From assembly GCA_018398765.1 (NCBI GenBank), contig JAHBMJ010000129.1, forward strand, positions 1 to 56,955: a stretch of DNA of 56,955 nucleotides, written 5' to 3'. The notes beneath the pieces are model-generated. The model saw nothing but the letters and a program-made list of their open reading frames with translations. It ran no database searches and had not been told where the DNA came from. This DNA is from Chromera velia. Its lineage: Eukaryota > Sar > Chromeraceae. How positions within the stretch are numbered: the first letter of the stretch is position 1; every line of letters begins with the position of its first letter. Below are positions 35,477 through 48,501 of the stretch, in pieces. A program made the position numbers and the translations under genes.

Positions 35477-36796
35477 CATTTTCTCTAACCGCAGGCTCTG
35501 GCTGAGCGCTGCAATCCCCCCACCTTCTGCATCGTCCTCTCAAACTGCAGAGCCTGAAAGGTTTAGATGCTCAAGAGAAGGGAACCTTTTCTCAGAGGCA
35601 GACACAGCTCCAAAGAATGCATCCATTCCTTCCCTCCCACAAGTATTTCCACCCAAAAACAACGCCACAATTCGTCCCTAACAGCCTCCCCTAACATCCT
35701 CATACCCTCATCATCCCACCCTGTCTCCCTGAGCATCAGCCAGGAGAGGCTTGGCATCTTTCCAGACCGTAACGCCCCCGCGAAGGATGTGGCTCCCTCT
35801 CCTGCTCTGCTGTTCCAATCTAACCCAAGTTGACCAAGGCACGGTAGACCCCCCTGGGACTCCCGTACGCCCCTAAACAATCCTTCCATGTCTGCCATTC
35901 CAAAATTGTTACCACGTAAGAACAATTTAGTAAGTTGCAGATACTTCCCAACCCCTATTCCCTCCCCCAACCATGCCAAGTCCCGGTCTGTCAACCCTGC
36001 AAAATTTAACGTCACCTGTAATAAAACCAGCGGCAGACTCACACCGCAAAACACATCAAAAAACTGGCTCCCCCCCCCCCCCCCCCNCCCCCCCCCTCCC
36101 TTTCCGCATCGCTAGTCTATGAGACAGGTAATTTAAATACCTCTCCGTAGTCGCCATGGAATAACAACGTATGAAGTGAACTCAGACGACCCATATCAAG
36201 AGCAGCAAAGAGGGACGTCTAAATTTCTGCATCAATCCCTCCCCTATCACCCATTCTATACACCCACAGTGTGAGCTCTTCCCACGATGGTTTTTTAGGG
36301 GCGCTCATAACTGCCCTCAACAATTCAACACCTGCTTGACCAGCCAACTCTATATCAAGACTGCGAATGAACTCAAAACCTTCCCCACTCCCCAAAACTT
36401 ATGCGGTTTTTCGCTTCCACAATCCACGTTAACGTCTACAGTCTCTAGACGAGGCGGCTCACCAGACCTCAGAGCTGATACAAGAGCAGTGCCGGCATGC
36501 CAGTCCACACAAACACCCTTCAAATTTAATTTTTTCAGACGAGGCACTGCACTTCTCACCAAAGCACCTGCAAAAGAAACGAGCGCCTCCTTATCCAATT
36601 TATCAGGGGGCCAACCCCACTTCAATTCCAGACTTTCCAAGGAGGGCAGCTCTCCCGCCTTCAACCTCTCTGCCAGAGCCCTCCAGACTGCTGTGGACAG
36701 CGGCAGTTGTTGAGCTGCAGCTCCTGTAAGAAAGGAACTGTGTCTCTTCGCAGAAGCGAAAAAAACGTTTCTCCACTTCCGAACTCGGAGCAGCAC
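35477..36796 (-). pseudogene. LRR protein, 5' part, decayed
   Basis: Minus-strand leucine-rich repeats: LSTAVWRALAERLKAGELPS, LESLELKWG, VPRLKKLNLKGV (36796-36350), then after a one-base frame slip near 36370 DIELAGQAGVELLRAVM and WEELTLWVY, with a further TAG before TSLFAALDMGRLSSLHTL. After an intron with acceptor TTTTATTACAG (exon starts near 36009) come VTLNFAGLTDRDLAWLGEG, LTKLFLRGNNFG and MPSLSWLMLRETG. It ends with FPSLEHLNLSGSA and a stop at the point where the TIR element begins. The LRR reading resumes on the other side at 30488. A homopolymer C run with an N lies at 36070-36099. Relation to immune receptors cannot be judged; no NB-ARC is seen. Confidence 0.65.
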
Positions 36797-36799
36797 AGT

Positions 36800-38985
36800 A
36801 GCAAGCTCTCTATCTTGAGAGGCTTTGCCTCTGCAAAAGCTGAGGAGAGGATTTACATTTTCTCATCATTCATTCGTATTCTCTTCAGGTTCAGAGACCG
36901 CAAACACGATAGCCTCCCTGCCCGTGTAGCTTATGCCAGTGTCTCCATCTCTGCACTGCCGAGGACGTTCCCTGCATGCATAGGCACCCGCATGGCCGGA
37001 TGTATGTAAACGGGGCGTCCGGCAAGAGATGATACAACAAAACATATGCAACGTTTGCTCGTGAGGCAAATTTGGCAGCCAAAAAAAGTGCACCAGGTCA
37101 CTCACCCACAAGCTGGCAGTCCCTTGTAGCTTCCATGAGAAGGAGACGGTGCATTAAAGCGGGGGGGGCACCACTCTTTTGCAAGAGAGATTGCGCGAGA
37201 CCCTCCAAAGGCTAATCAAATCAATCTATCAACGAAAGACCATACTAGAAAGAGGGACGGGAGAAAGTAAAACAAAATTCAGTTGCAGTTTGTGGCGATT
37301 TCGGAGATATGCAAAGACTGCATGTCGAGGCGATATAAAGCTACACATTCATTCATAGAGAGAGATAAAGACATGGACCTTCAAGATCTAGTGTCTCCAG
37401 AAAGGAAAGCAAAACGAAAAAGACCACAGGAGCCTTCAAGGGTCCAATGCTTCTCTCTGCAGCGAGTAGAAAAAGAAAGACATGCGAAAGGGCGCCTGAC
37501 TGAAGTCCACTTGTCTGCCTGTCTGTCGCTGTCTGTTTGACTGGTTGCCTGCCTTCCTTCCTTCTTTCCTGTCTTATCTGCCTGTCCATCTTTTAGTGTG
37601 ACCCCAGAATCAGAGATAATGCCTGACTCTGATCTACAAATCGGAGGTGTTTGATCCTCGATATCCCCCCATCCCCTCCTTCTTGTTGCGTGCCCATTTT
37701 CTCGAGAAAATTTAGGAGGAGAGGCAACGCTTGGCCCTGGACGGCAGACGAGCCTACAGATCTAACGGAAGGAAATTAAGGGATACGATTTCACCACACG
37801 TGACACGTGTACATCGTTCTTGTTTGTTTGAGTCTGCTGTTGGTACAAGCGGATTGGTCAGGTTAGGTCAGGTCTTTATCCCCTCCATGTGCTTGATCGA
37901 TAGCTAAAACGACATTGCTGGAAGGAAGATTCGGATGGAGAGACTGTGAGCCGGGGCGTGAATTGAAAGTCGAGTCTATGTAGGGGCGGCTCTATCCATC
38001 ACAAAGAGGGGGGGGCGAAGTGGAAGAGGTGAGTAAAAGAAAAAAGAAAAATGGGGAAAAGGGGGACCTTAGACACCTTAGAACGGAAAAACTGTGCAAA
38101 AAACGTGTGTCATACTCGAAAGTCAGAGAACAAATAGGAAGCAACTAGGACCTGGTGTCCTTGCTTGAGAAAAAAACAAAAGAAGAAACCAAGATTCCAT
38201 TTTCTCTGTTCCAGGCATTCAGCCAGCATTTTTCCTGATCACGTGTTCTTCCATGCCGATTGGCAAGGCACACGACACACTGATGCTTACCACTTTCAGT
38301 CGGTGAGATGGTAATACTGGCTGGTCTTCTATATGCAGGAGAGTACTACATACAATGACCTGCTACCTCTACCAGACAACAGAGACCCCATACATAGCCC
38401 TTAGGCATGTAGCTAGCCAAATTGCTGACCGAGCTTCAATTCCTCAGTTGAGAGCGGCAGGACATTGAGAAGGACGAAGATTCTCCTGGGAGAAAGAGTG
38501 CACTCTGCAAACGCCCAGACGAATAAATTTTCTATCACAGACACAAAAAGATAGGTTCGTCCTACAAGAATACAGAAAAGATAACATGAGACACCTTTCC
38601 TGCGTCTTTCTCTACATGTTAGAATCATCGACGCCGTGCTGTGAAAAACGTCTGGTCACAGGCACGCAGCACGCACACACATACTCACACGCTCGTAGAA
38701 GCAAAAAAAAAGGCTTTGTGTTTGTTTGACAGAAAATAGCTGAGAGGACCTGCAGATGTGGGAAGCTTCACTTCGTACACTCTCTTCTGCAGTCTACAGT
38801 TAAACATTCAAAGAGCCCCTGCCTGCTTGCAGGATCGATCGACTGACTCGAGAGGTCCACATTCCAAAAAGGCACCCCCAGCACCTTTCCCTGCATCCAT
38901 TTAATGACCGTCAACCACATTCACCACACACAAAAGACTGCCTGGGTAAGGAAGGATGGACACGAAAGAAAAAAGGCTGCACTGG
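36800..38985. other. No gene recognised
   Basis: Mixed-composition DNA with short open frames only. It contains possible splice-like motifs but nothing I can assemble into a gene. It may include the 5' exon of the LRR pseudogene near 36840. Confidence 0.4.
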
Positions 38986-39049
38986 AAATGACTATCCAGA
39001 CAAAGAAGACTGTCAAACCGCATGGAGGGATGAAAGCAAAGCAACCTAC

Positions 39050-39789
39050 CAGAAAAGGAGACTCAGGATGATCAACAAGAAGATGATTCGATGCTGTGAC
39101 AAGAAGATGAAGACCAATTAAAATGGCTACACAGATTTTAACAGCGAAGTGAGCATGCAAACACACTCGGAGGGATCTATAGGAGGCTATCTCCCTTTTA
39201 CACTGTTTCCAAAGACAGTCACCTGACTGATCCCTAGAACCACGCACCTGTTTGATCATGTACAGCCACGTGCACGCCGCACCGTATCTCTGTCGGTCCA
39301 AAGCCATTTCAGACAGAGCCTGCTCACATTCAGGCAAGCAAAACACAAACAAAGGCGGGTAAAAATGCCTTGATAGTTAGATCTGAACAACTGCAGGTGG
39401 AGAGAGACGTCATGGAGTTGAGAGGCCAACGAAGAGAGGTCCACCTTAAATGCATTGTAGAGGACCCACACACTTGAGCACTGGGTTCCGATGTCTTCAG
39501 AAGCATGCAAAGGATGCTATCCCAAGTCGTCGGGTGGAAGCTGCCAATAGAACCCGCCTTTTCTGCAGAGAGAGCACGTACTATAACATAGGCTTGGGCC
39601 AGAAAAAAGGAATAGAAAGAAATAAAACAGATCACCGTGATAGATGCAGAATTCTTTGCAGAGGTAGAAGATCACGAAAGGGACGGAGAGTAGGAAGATG
39701 TGAAACGAGACGAGACGGAGTGTAAAACTTGCTGCGGATAATGCCTCACCTTCCTTTTGCCCAGCGGCCTCGACAAGCTGATTGTCCAT
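39050..39789 (-). CDS. Candidate small exons of a minus-strand host gene
   Basis: Three segments are closed by good splice signals on the minus strand. 39789-39750: acceptor TACTGTGCAG, donor GTGAGG, coding MDNQLVEAAGQKE. 39319-39248: acceptor TGAGCAG, donor GTGCGT, exactly 24 codons, ALSEMALDRQRYGAACTWLY and MIKQ. 39093-39050: acceptor GTCACAG, donor GTAGGT, 44 bp. Between the first two, the stretch around 39370-39500 reads SSVWVLYNAFKVDLSSLASQ, also protein-like, but its ends are unclear. Phases of the first part are not settled. I do not recognise the protein. Confidence is low because short exons cannot be proven by eye. Confidence 0.3.
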
Positions 39790-40219
39790 CTGCACAGTAG
39801 GAAATCAAAACTGAGTGAAAGCAGCGGAAAAACGGAAAATCTGAAATGAGCGGTTGGCAGACGGACAAGTCAGAATGTCTTACGCGAATTCTTTTGCTTA
39901 AATGGGCAGGCAGATCCAGGAACTAGACCTGCTGGTCACCTCATGCAGAGCATAATTGGAATCTCCGGGTCTCATGTACAAGATTCGTAATGGGAAGACG
40001 AAACTGTCAGATTTGACACCAGACAGAACGATTCAAAAGTCTGGACCATGTCTGGACCTCAAACAAACCCATGTCCCGGAAAGGGGGACTTGTACAAAAT
40101 ATACTTTATGCAACGCCGTTGCATACACCCCCCCCCCCCNAACCCTGAGATCGCCATTGTATAAGCGAATCATGACGGCATCTTTCCCCATCCAAGAGGA
40201 CTTGCATCATAAGTTGCAT

Positions 40220-40473
40220 GTGCAGAAGGGGGAAGGAAAGAGGGAAGGGAAGAGAGAAGGGAAGAGGGAAGGGAAGAAGGAAGGAAGGAAGGAAGGAAGG
40301 AAGGAAAGAAGCAGGGAGGGAGGGAGGGAGGGAGGGAGGAAAGAAAGGAGGGAAAGAAGGAAGGACGGAAGCCTTAGGAAGGATGGAAGGAAGGAAAAAA
40401 GAAAGCAGGAAAGAAAGAAAGAAGGAAAGAAGGAAAGAAAGAAGGAAGGAAGGACAGAAAGAAGGAAGGAAGA

Positions 40474-40506
<33 letters not shown>

Positions 40507-41145
40507 AAGAAAAAAATAAAGAAATAAAGAAATAAAGAAAGAAAGAGAGAAGGAAAGAAGGGAAAAAGGAAAGAAGAAAAGAACGAAAGACGGAGAAAAC
40601 TTCAAGGGAGAAAGAAAAGAAGAAAGGAGGGAAGGAAAGAGGGAACGAACGAGAGAAAGAAGCTAGGAAGGACGGAAGGAAGGAAGGAAGGAAGGAAGGA
40701 AGGAAGGAAAGAAGCTAGGAAGAAAGGAAGGAGACGAAAAGAGAGGGAGGGAACTTCAAGGAAGGAATGCAGGTAAGTGAGTAAGTGAGTGAGTGAGTGA
40801 GTGAGTAACGGTGAGTGAGTGAGTAAATGAATGGGTGAGTGAATGATTGACTGACTGACTGACTGCGTGAGTGAGTGAATAAGTGGATGAATAAATAAAC
40901 AAGTGAATGACTGACTTAATGACGCTTGCTGATTGACTGACGGACGGATGGACAGATGGACTGACTGATGGACTGACTGATAGGCTGACTGGCTAAGTGA
41001 CTGACAGACAGACAGATAGACGGACTGATGGATGGATTGGCTGACGGACGGACGGATGGACGGATAGACTGACTGACTGACGGACCGACCAACGGACGGA
41101 CTGACTGACAGACTGATGAACTGACGGATCGATGGAGTGACTAAC
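40220..41145. repeat. Polypurine GGAA/GAAA array followed by GAGT/GACT array
   Basis: From 40220 to about 40760 the plus strand is nearly pure purine with GGAA and GAAA units. From 40768 to about 41140 tetranucleotides of the GAGT, GACT and GACG type follow. Open frames across it are artefacts. The chromovirus at 41152 starts directly after the array, and GACT units resume just after its right LTR at 47521. Confidence 0.9.
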
Positions 41146-41151
41146 AGTTAC

Positions 41152-41421
41152 TGCGTAAGATTGCTAAGAGATAACTAAGGAGGATTTCTAGAGCCATTCA
41201 TAGGATGCACAAAAGAACTGATCGTTCGGTTCTTCTTTTAGACATTATTGTTTCTCCATGAAATATAACACATCACAACACCGGTGTCAGTCTGTGAAAA
41301 GACGTATACAGCAAAACCATGCAGACTGAGGCAGGCCGGCAGACTAAGCACGTGCGTCAAACACGCGGCGGCGTGATAATCAGGCGATGACACGTTGGCA
41401 GCGCTAAGCATCAGTACTACA
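41152..41421 (-). repeat. 3' LTR of element 2
   Basis: On the plus strand it starts TGCGTAAGATTGC and ends CATCAGTACTACA. It aligns with 47253-47520 after one 2-bp indel at the start. Directly beside it at 41422-41437 is a G-rich polypurine tract on the minus strand (GAGAGGGGCGGGCATG). Confidence 0.88.
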
Positions 41422-41440
41422 ACATGCCCGCCCCTCTCAG

Positions 41441-41458
41441 ACGTGTGTCCTCACACGT
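41441..41458 (-). promoter_or_regulatory. Hairpin beside the polypurine tract of element 2
   Basis: ACGTGTG-TCCT-CACACGT, a perfect 7-bp stem with a 4-base loop, 20 bp from the LTR edge. The same 18-nt position in element 3 (50247-50264) is also an inverted repeat. Confidence 0.5.
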
Positions 41459-42115
41459 AGTCAAATCTGAACAGACACACTTTTATCAAATGTAGCTGGA
41501 CAAGACATTTGTTCACTAACAGCCAGACACACGAGACTACAGTGAATCAATCAATCTCAATCAACCCACAAACAACCCATCACATAAACATCCCTCGACA
41601 TGTTCGTATGCCATGGCTAACAACATAAGCAGGCATCGGCTTGCATGGACCCCTTCATGTAGCCGATCATAGAAGAATACCCATTCAGACTGGATGTCCC
41701 ACATTCAGTCACCAGACAAGTGACTCCGTACATTAAATGGTGCAAGAAAAATAGATAGACAGAAGAAGAGAATAAAATACATGCATACGCGTGCGAAAGG
41801 CATTAAGAAAGAAAGCTGAACGTAAAAAAGAGGAAAGCAACAAAAAGCATACAAAAGAGAGAGAAGAGATAGGAAAAGATACAGAGAAAGATGCAGAGAC
41901 GATAACAGAGAGAGAAGACGTCGTCACAAGACAGAGAGAAGAAAACTGCATCAATGACATTCATTCATTCATTCATTCATGCATTCATTCATTCATCCAT
42001 TCATTCTCACTTCCCCCATCCTTCCCGTAACCCCTCAGGAGTAGAACGAGAGTGAGAGAAAGTCATGTACAAACATTTACTCATATGCATTCATTCCCTT
42101 TGATTCCTAGTCCCC

Positions 42116-45100
42116 TCACTTCTTTCCCCCTCTCCCTCCAAAAGGCCTTTCAGGCCGCGCCAAGAACTCTCTGATTTTTGAACGAGCATTCAGAAGATTT
42201 TCTGATGGCTCCCACGTAGCATTCTTTTCTGAATCCTCTTTCTAGTGTACTAAATACTCCACACTACGACCGATCTTCCTCTTGTCGAGGACTGTTTCTA
42301 CTTCATGCTCTTTTTCAGCCAAGTGTGGAAGGCGCACCGGCGGAGGATTCTTTTTAGACTGTCCTTTTTGTAGTAAATATCTTTTCAACCAGACCACGTG
42401 GAGAACTGGATGTCTTCTGACCCCCTCAGGAAACACCAGTTCGTATGCGACCTTTCTGACCTATCGGTCTACTTCAAATGGCCCGTACTACAGATATGCA
42501 AGTTTCTTTCGATCTCCCTCCGGTGTCTTTGCTCCGGTAAAGAAGTTCCTGTGGACTATAACCCAATCCCTAGGCTTGAATTCTTCTTTTCTTCTTCTCT
42601 GGTTGTAGTAATGTGCTGCTCTCTCCCTCGCTCTCTCTAATCGGTCTCTCACTTCCTGAACGATATCCACCCTCTCTTTCAAGTCTTGTGAAGCTTCAGG
42701 TGAGGATGGATAGGGGCAGAGAAAACTGGGGAGAGTGAGTGGATCTCTTCGTTCAACGACACGGAAGGGAGTGAATCCAGTCGACTTGTGGACGCTCGTG
42801 CGGACTGCAAAGGCAAACATCTTCAAGTGCTGAGGCCAGTCCTTCTGATGGTCTGCGACAAAGCACCGAAGCATCTGCTCAAGCGTCCGATTCTCGATCT
42901 CCGTCTGTCCATCTGTCTGAAGGTGCTGAGCAGTTGATATCTTGAGCTTGGTTCTGCACAGGTGGAACAGTGTTTGCCAGAAGTTTGAGATAAACCTGGA
43001 GTCGCGATCAGAGATAATTGATTGTGGCATGCTATGCTTATACACCACTTTGTCAAAAAACTTCTGTGCTGTCTCTTGGGCTCCGGCTGTCTCTCTGGTG
43101 GGAACAAAGATCGCCCACTTGCTTAACCTGCACACCATATCCATGATCGAGTCAACTACCTCTCTCTTGAACTGAACAGGCGGAAGACCAGTGATGAAAT
43201 CCATTGAGAGATCGTGAAAGGGAGACTCTAGCACCGAGAGTGGTTGAAGAAGGCCTGGAGGCTTCTCGTTTGACGGTTTGTTCCTTTGACACACATCGCA
43301 GTGAGCAATGTAGTGCATCACCCGCTTCCATATGTGTGGCCAAAAGAAGTCTGCAGCCAGTCATTGGTAAGTCTTGTCCACTCCAAGGTGCCCAGCCAAA
43401 GGAAAATTGTGATACTCCCAGATGACTTGCCTTTGCAGTGTCTTTGTCGGGATCGCCAGTCTCCTCTGGTTGTAGTACAGAAGTCCCTCTTTCACCGAGA
43501 AATGACTCAAACGCAAACGCAGGTAGGCAGGGAGGGTGCCTTGGGTGGGAGCATGAGTGAGGAAAGGAAGGAGCTCCTTGAAGAAAGAGTCCTGAGCATA
43601 CCCCTTCCTAACTTGATCCAGAAACTTTGTGTCTGGGCAAACTTTTCGAGTGCTCTCCACCTGGACAATTCGGTCTGTTTCCTTTTCATCAGACCTCTCC
43701 TCTCCTGTCTGCTTCTGCGTTCCGGTTCGAGACGGTCGACGTGATAGCACGTCTGCCACAACGTTCTTGGAGCCAGGGATGTACTGAAAAACAATGCCTA
43801 ATGCATTCAGGAAGATGGTCTATCTCTTTATTCTGTCGGGGCCTTCGATCAGACCCCCTGAAGTGCCGAGCCACTTCAAGCTCTCATGATCGGAGTAGAC
43901 CTTCGTGGTGTGATTCACATAAATACAGAAGGTCTTCACCCCAAATATAACTGCCAGAAGCTCCTTTTCCCGAATCGGATACTTCTGCTCAGCTTGAACG
44001 AGCTTCTTGGAAGCAAGGGCTATAACTCTCAGTCCATTCACTCTTCGATCCCACTGTATCAGAACTGCCGCGATGCAGATCTCTTTCTCTGACGCATCAA
44101 TATACAAGTCAAAAAGGTGGGTAGGATCTAGAATGAAGAGAAAAATTAATTCTGCAATCTTCTCTTTCAACTCCTTGAATGCTGTTTCACAGACCTTTGA
44201 CCAAACGAACTCGACCTTCGCCTGGAGAAGAGAAGTAAGCGGGGCTGTGACATGACTGTACCTGTAGATAAATCTCCGGAACCAGTTACACAGTCCCAAA
44301 AAGACATGGAGCTCGTGTTTGTTCTCAGGCTTCGGCCAAGTCTGAACGAGCTCTGCTTTCTTCGGCTCCGCTCTTACTCCTATATCCGAGATCTCCAGCC
44401 CAATGTACACGACTTTTGGGACAAAGAATTTGCACTTAGAGATCTTTACATATTAATACTTGTCTTTTCTCAGGCATCCAAAGACTCTCTGCAAATCCTC
44501 TTCATGTTGGTCGACCGTCGGGGAGTGCACGAGGACATCATCGATCCAAGCAAATGCGCAGTCATCCAGAACTTTGCGAAAATAAACTTGAATAGCTCAC
44601 TGGCTGGTCAGCGGTGGGTTACATATCCCTAAAAAGATCACCAGCCACTCATAGTTGCCGTACTAGGTGCACATCGCTGTCTTCGGTTCATCATCCAGTC
44701 GAATGCAAAGCTGATAGAAAAACTGCCGCATATCGAGGACCGAAAAAATCTTCGCTCCGTGGAGACGGTCCAACAATTCTTCCAGTCTGGGCATCGTGTA
44801 CTTGTCCTTGATCATGATCTTGTTGATGGCGCGGTAGTCGATGCACATCCGTAGACTCCCATCTTTCTTCGCTACAAAGAAGGCTGGTGCTGCAAACGGA
44901 GAGACAGAGGGACGGATGAATCCCTTTGCCAGCAGATCATCCAGTTGTCTCCTCATCTTATCAAGCTCTCCAAAAGAAAGTCGGTATGGCGGCCGAGCGG
45001 GAGGGGGATGTTCAGGCTCCAGATCAATCGCAAACTCGACTGACCGTCTTAGGGGTAGCTTAGGGATCTCGTTGCAAAAGATCTCCCGATACTCTCCCAC

Positions 45101-47176
45101 CACCTTTCGAGCTGCAGGGTGGAGGGAGGGATCACTCATGACTTTTGACCACCCCCTATGGAGCGTTTCATCCTTCTCCCTCTCTGCCTTCTCTTCTGTT
45201 GTCTCTCCTTCTGGCACTTCCTTTTCTGTCTCTTCTCTGATCGCCGCTGCCATTTTCGCCTCACCTGGGGGTTCTACCTCCAGGGTCATCAGCATAGGGG
45301 CCAACACAGGCTCCACCATTTCCAACCTACAAAGATACACCTCTTGCACACGGCCCTTCCTGACCTCTCTTTTGAGCTCTCTGCTGGAAAGAGTATGGAC
45401 AGATGTCTGTGTCTGTGACTTGATAGTGACTGACCTTCCATGAGCCCCTAGGATTAGAATCTCTACTTCTCCTTTGCCCCAATGCAGCATACGAGGCTCA
45501 TGTTTGATCAGCCACTTCATGCCCAGATAGACATCATAGTCGTCATCGAGGTTAGCCAGGGTGAACTTCATTCTCTGGTGGTACCCCTGAATAGAGAAGG
45601 CTAGAGGACTGGTATACTTGTTGACCGTAGTCACCACCGTCTGCCTGTCTTCTCCCTTAATGGCCCCTCTACACTGACACAAACTTTGCATCTTCTTGAT
45701 AGGAAGACCTTTGTCATGAGCGAATTGGGCAGACAGAAATGTCTTCCCTGCCCCACAGTCTAAGAGCACTCTCACTGGAATGCCCTCGACAGTGCCCTGG
45801 AAGCGAATTATCTTCACCTTCCCGTCATCACTGGCAGCGCCGATCATATTTGCCTGGTCGTACACGTAGGGGTCAGCGGGCTGCTCTCCCTCAATGTTCA
45901 TCGAGAGCTCGTTATCTGGGAACCAGAATTCTTCCTCTCCTTCTCTAATAACCTGATCCCCCTCCTGCCCTGCAGTCTGGATACTAGCTGCACGGCTATT
46001 CCAAGCATGCCCTCTCTGCCCCCCCTGTGGGCGACCTCTCTGCACATTCGGTGGAGAGCTACGTGGTGGCCCTGTCCATCCAACTGGCATCCACACCCAT
46101 CGTCTTTCTCCACCACCGGTGCTAACAAGTGGACCTCCTTGACTACTATACGTGGGTCTCTGCGGTCCTAAAGGACCCCATGGCCTTTTTCCGTACGGCT
46201 GCTGCAGTCTGGGAACATTTGATCCGAACCCCCTCTACAAAGACAACAAGGATGGACAATCTTTCTTCTCATGTCCCTTCTGTTTACAGAGGAAGCACCG
46301 TCCTTGTCGCATCAGTTTGGCTCTCTCTTTTGAAGAAAAAGAGCACACAGCGTCCAGCTACATGGGAACAGGTCCGTCAGAGTTGGACCCACCCTGGTGT
46401 TTTCCGTTCGGTCTGCTGCCCCCAGTCTGAGCGTGCCTCTTTCGATTCCCACCCCTTCCTTCCAAAGTCTCCGCTGCGATACAAGCCGCCTCCACTGCCT
46501 GCTCGAGAGTGGAAGGAGCTTTCTTATTCACCTTGAGGCAAATCGTATCGGGGATGGCCTTCTTGAAGATGTGGATGAGATCAGTAGGGGTCGATGTGTC
46601 TTTGATCTCTTCCACCAGATCCAGGAAGGCGTTTCCAAAGCTCTCTATGCCCTGTGCTTTCGAGTATTGGAGCTCCTCCAGTGTATTCCTATGGTGATCT
46701 TACTCAAGCGGGTCGATGTACCTCTTTTTCATTGCCTCTGCAAAGTTTTGGAAGGAACGGAAGGGAGTTGCACTTTTCTGCTTCCGATGGACCCACTTCT
46801 TCAGAGTCTTCGACAGATAGCTTTTCGAAACAAAGAGCTAGCGACTCTCCAACACTCCCGTGCCCTGGCAATACTCCTTCATGTCTTCGAGCCAGTCAGA
46901 GACCTCATGCTAATCCCCTGCAAAGATGGAGGGCTCCCTCATCTTGCAGGCTCGAGGCAGTTCTCTGTTGAGCAACAAAGGATGTTCACCGGCAGACGTC
47001 TCTACTCCAGCGGCCGTGGTCGGAGGCACGACTTGCGTCCGTGGCTCCCGAACTTTATCTACTAGCCTCTACATCATAGAGCACTGTAAGAGAAGTTCCT
47101 GGTACAGCTCCTGGAACTGTGCATTGCACTCGGACTGAGTAACAAACTGACTGAATGTCCCTTCAGCCAATGGCAT
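42116..47176 (-). pseudogene. Element 2 gag-pol polyprotein with chromodomain
   Basis: One frame of 1687 codons. Gag: MPLAEGTFSQFVTQ start, core, intact CCHC knuckle CFLCKQKGHEKKDC (about 46256-46297). Protease: LLDCGAGKTF (45749-45760 for DCGA; Ser or Thr is usual at the Cys) and [32 protein letters not shown] and an active site reading W-I-D-D at 44537-44548 where Y-x-D-D is normal. RNase H: LYIDASEKE to NVVADVLSRR. Integrase: H...H...CDVCQRNK and core motifs (MDFITGLP, SDRDSRF, TDGQTEIENRT). Chromodomain: HEVETVLDKRKIGRSVEYLV, a TAG in place of its Trp at 42242-42244, then KEDSEKNATWEPSENL. About 14 stops (e.g. 44663, 43820, 43361, 42242), mostly TAG where relatives have Trp, Gln or Arg. 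Confidence 0.9.
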
Positions 47177-47252
47177 TCAGTGCACCCACAACACAAATGA
47201 ATATGATTAACTACAGCCTCTGGTCGAACGAGGCTTCTGCTACAGGTAACCC

Positions 47253-47520
47253 TGTAGGATTGCTAAAAGATGACTAAGGAGGATTTTTAGAGCCATTCAT
47301 AGGATGCACAAAAGAACTAATTGTTCGGTTCTTCTTCTAGACATTGTTGTTTCTCTGTGAAACACAACATATCACAACACCGGTGTCAGTCTGTGAAAAG
47401 ACGTATGCAGTAAAACCATGCAGACTGAGACAGGCCAGCAGACTAAGCGCGTGCGTTAAACACGCAGCGGCACAATAATCAGGTGATGATACATTTTTGG
47501 CGCCAGGCATCAGTACTACA
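47253..47520 (-). repeat. 5' LTR of element 2
   Basis: On the plus strand it starts TGTAGGATTGC and ends CAGTACTACA. After it, in element orientation, come GGGTTACC and TGTAGCAGAAGCC, which may be a primer site, but it lacks a leading TGG. Confidence 0.88.
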
Positions 47521-48500
47521 AACTGACTGACGGATGGACGGACTAATAGACTGACAGACTGACGGAAAGAGAGTGGACTCTAAAGTAGGACTTAGTGGAA
47601 TTCAAAGTGACTTTTAAATTTACTATATTCTAGCTTCATTATAAAGTAAAACTAGGTTGCTTAAAGCAATCTAGAGCTTTTTAAAGCATTTAAAATCAAT
47701 GCACACATTACTTCTGTACGAATCTGCTCAAATGTGCTCAAAAGACTGGTTGATTAGCTAGGATGCATGGTGAGAAAAATTGTGATCACTGCGGCATGTA
47801 GAAGTTAGTGAACATTACTTGCAAAGAAATACACAGGCACAACACTAATGGATACGCTCAAAAGCAACGTTTAGCGCCGCTAATTAACTACAAAGAATTG
47901 CTTTTTCTGTAAGGGAAACAGTGTAGGAAGGAGGGCTTTATAGCTAGGCTGGTCAGACCGGACAGGAGGCGGTCAGTAGGGGTTGGAGAGGATTCTGAAG
48001 AACAAAGCACAGAGACAATATAATTTTTTTCACAAAGAACTCACACTACACAGTGCAAAAGCTTGCAAATCGTTCTGCATCTGTCAATAAGAAACTGTGA
48101 AAAAGAAGGACAGGTCTGTAGGTAGATCTAGATGTTTAGATGGAGACCAGTACGGAGTGCCACAAATGAGAAAGGATGAACGAGTAAGGAGCACTTGCAT
48201 CGGAATAGTATAGACCGCTTTCAAAGACTGACACACACGGAGCAAGTAGAAGATATTCAAATGCATGAAAACTAAGCGATTGGTCTGGGTGGAAAAATGT
48301 TTGGCACGACTGAGAGCTGTGCAGCAAAGCTTCAGAAGAGGCAGTCAAAAAATGGAGGCTCCAGCAGACTCTCCATCGACCCTCTCTCAGTGACCTCCCT
48401 TGTGCATTTCTGTCAAGCTCTTAGCAGAACAAAGAAGCTGGATGCTAAGCAAATCATCATGTAAAGTGAGAGAGCGAGCCGCGTTTCCTTAACTGACCTG
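47521..48500. other. No gene recognised
   Basis: GACT-type repeat remnants occupy 47521-47570, then AT-rich unique DNA. No convincing coding sequence. Confidence 0.4.
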
Positions 48501-48501
48501 C

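Larger units (their letters stand above)
41152..47520 (-). mobile_element. Complete chromovirus, Ty3/gypsy (element 2)
   Basis: LTRs at 41152-41421 and 47253-47520 (about 270 and 268 bp) start TG, end CTACA, and differ at roughly 30 positions, nearly all transitions. A single minus frame carries gag and pol, 47176 to 42116, with protease, RT, RNase H, integrase and a C-terminal chromodomain. That frame has about 14 stops but no visible frameshift. Flanks on both sides are GACT-type tetranucleotide repeat, so the element probably landed in that satellite; no clean target duplication is seen. A (CATT)n microsatellite lies at 41959-42004 between the pol stop and the polypurine tract. Confidence 0.93.

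Noticed and set aside
36070-36099. Poly-C run with N as a structural element
   Set aside because: The N shows the base count is unreliable; the same holds at 40140.
40207-40605. Open frames over the GGAA/GAAA array
   Set aside because: Pure microsatellite translation (Lys, Glu, Arg, or Phe, Leu, Ser on the other strand).
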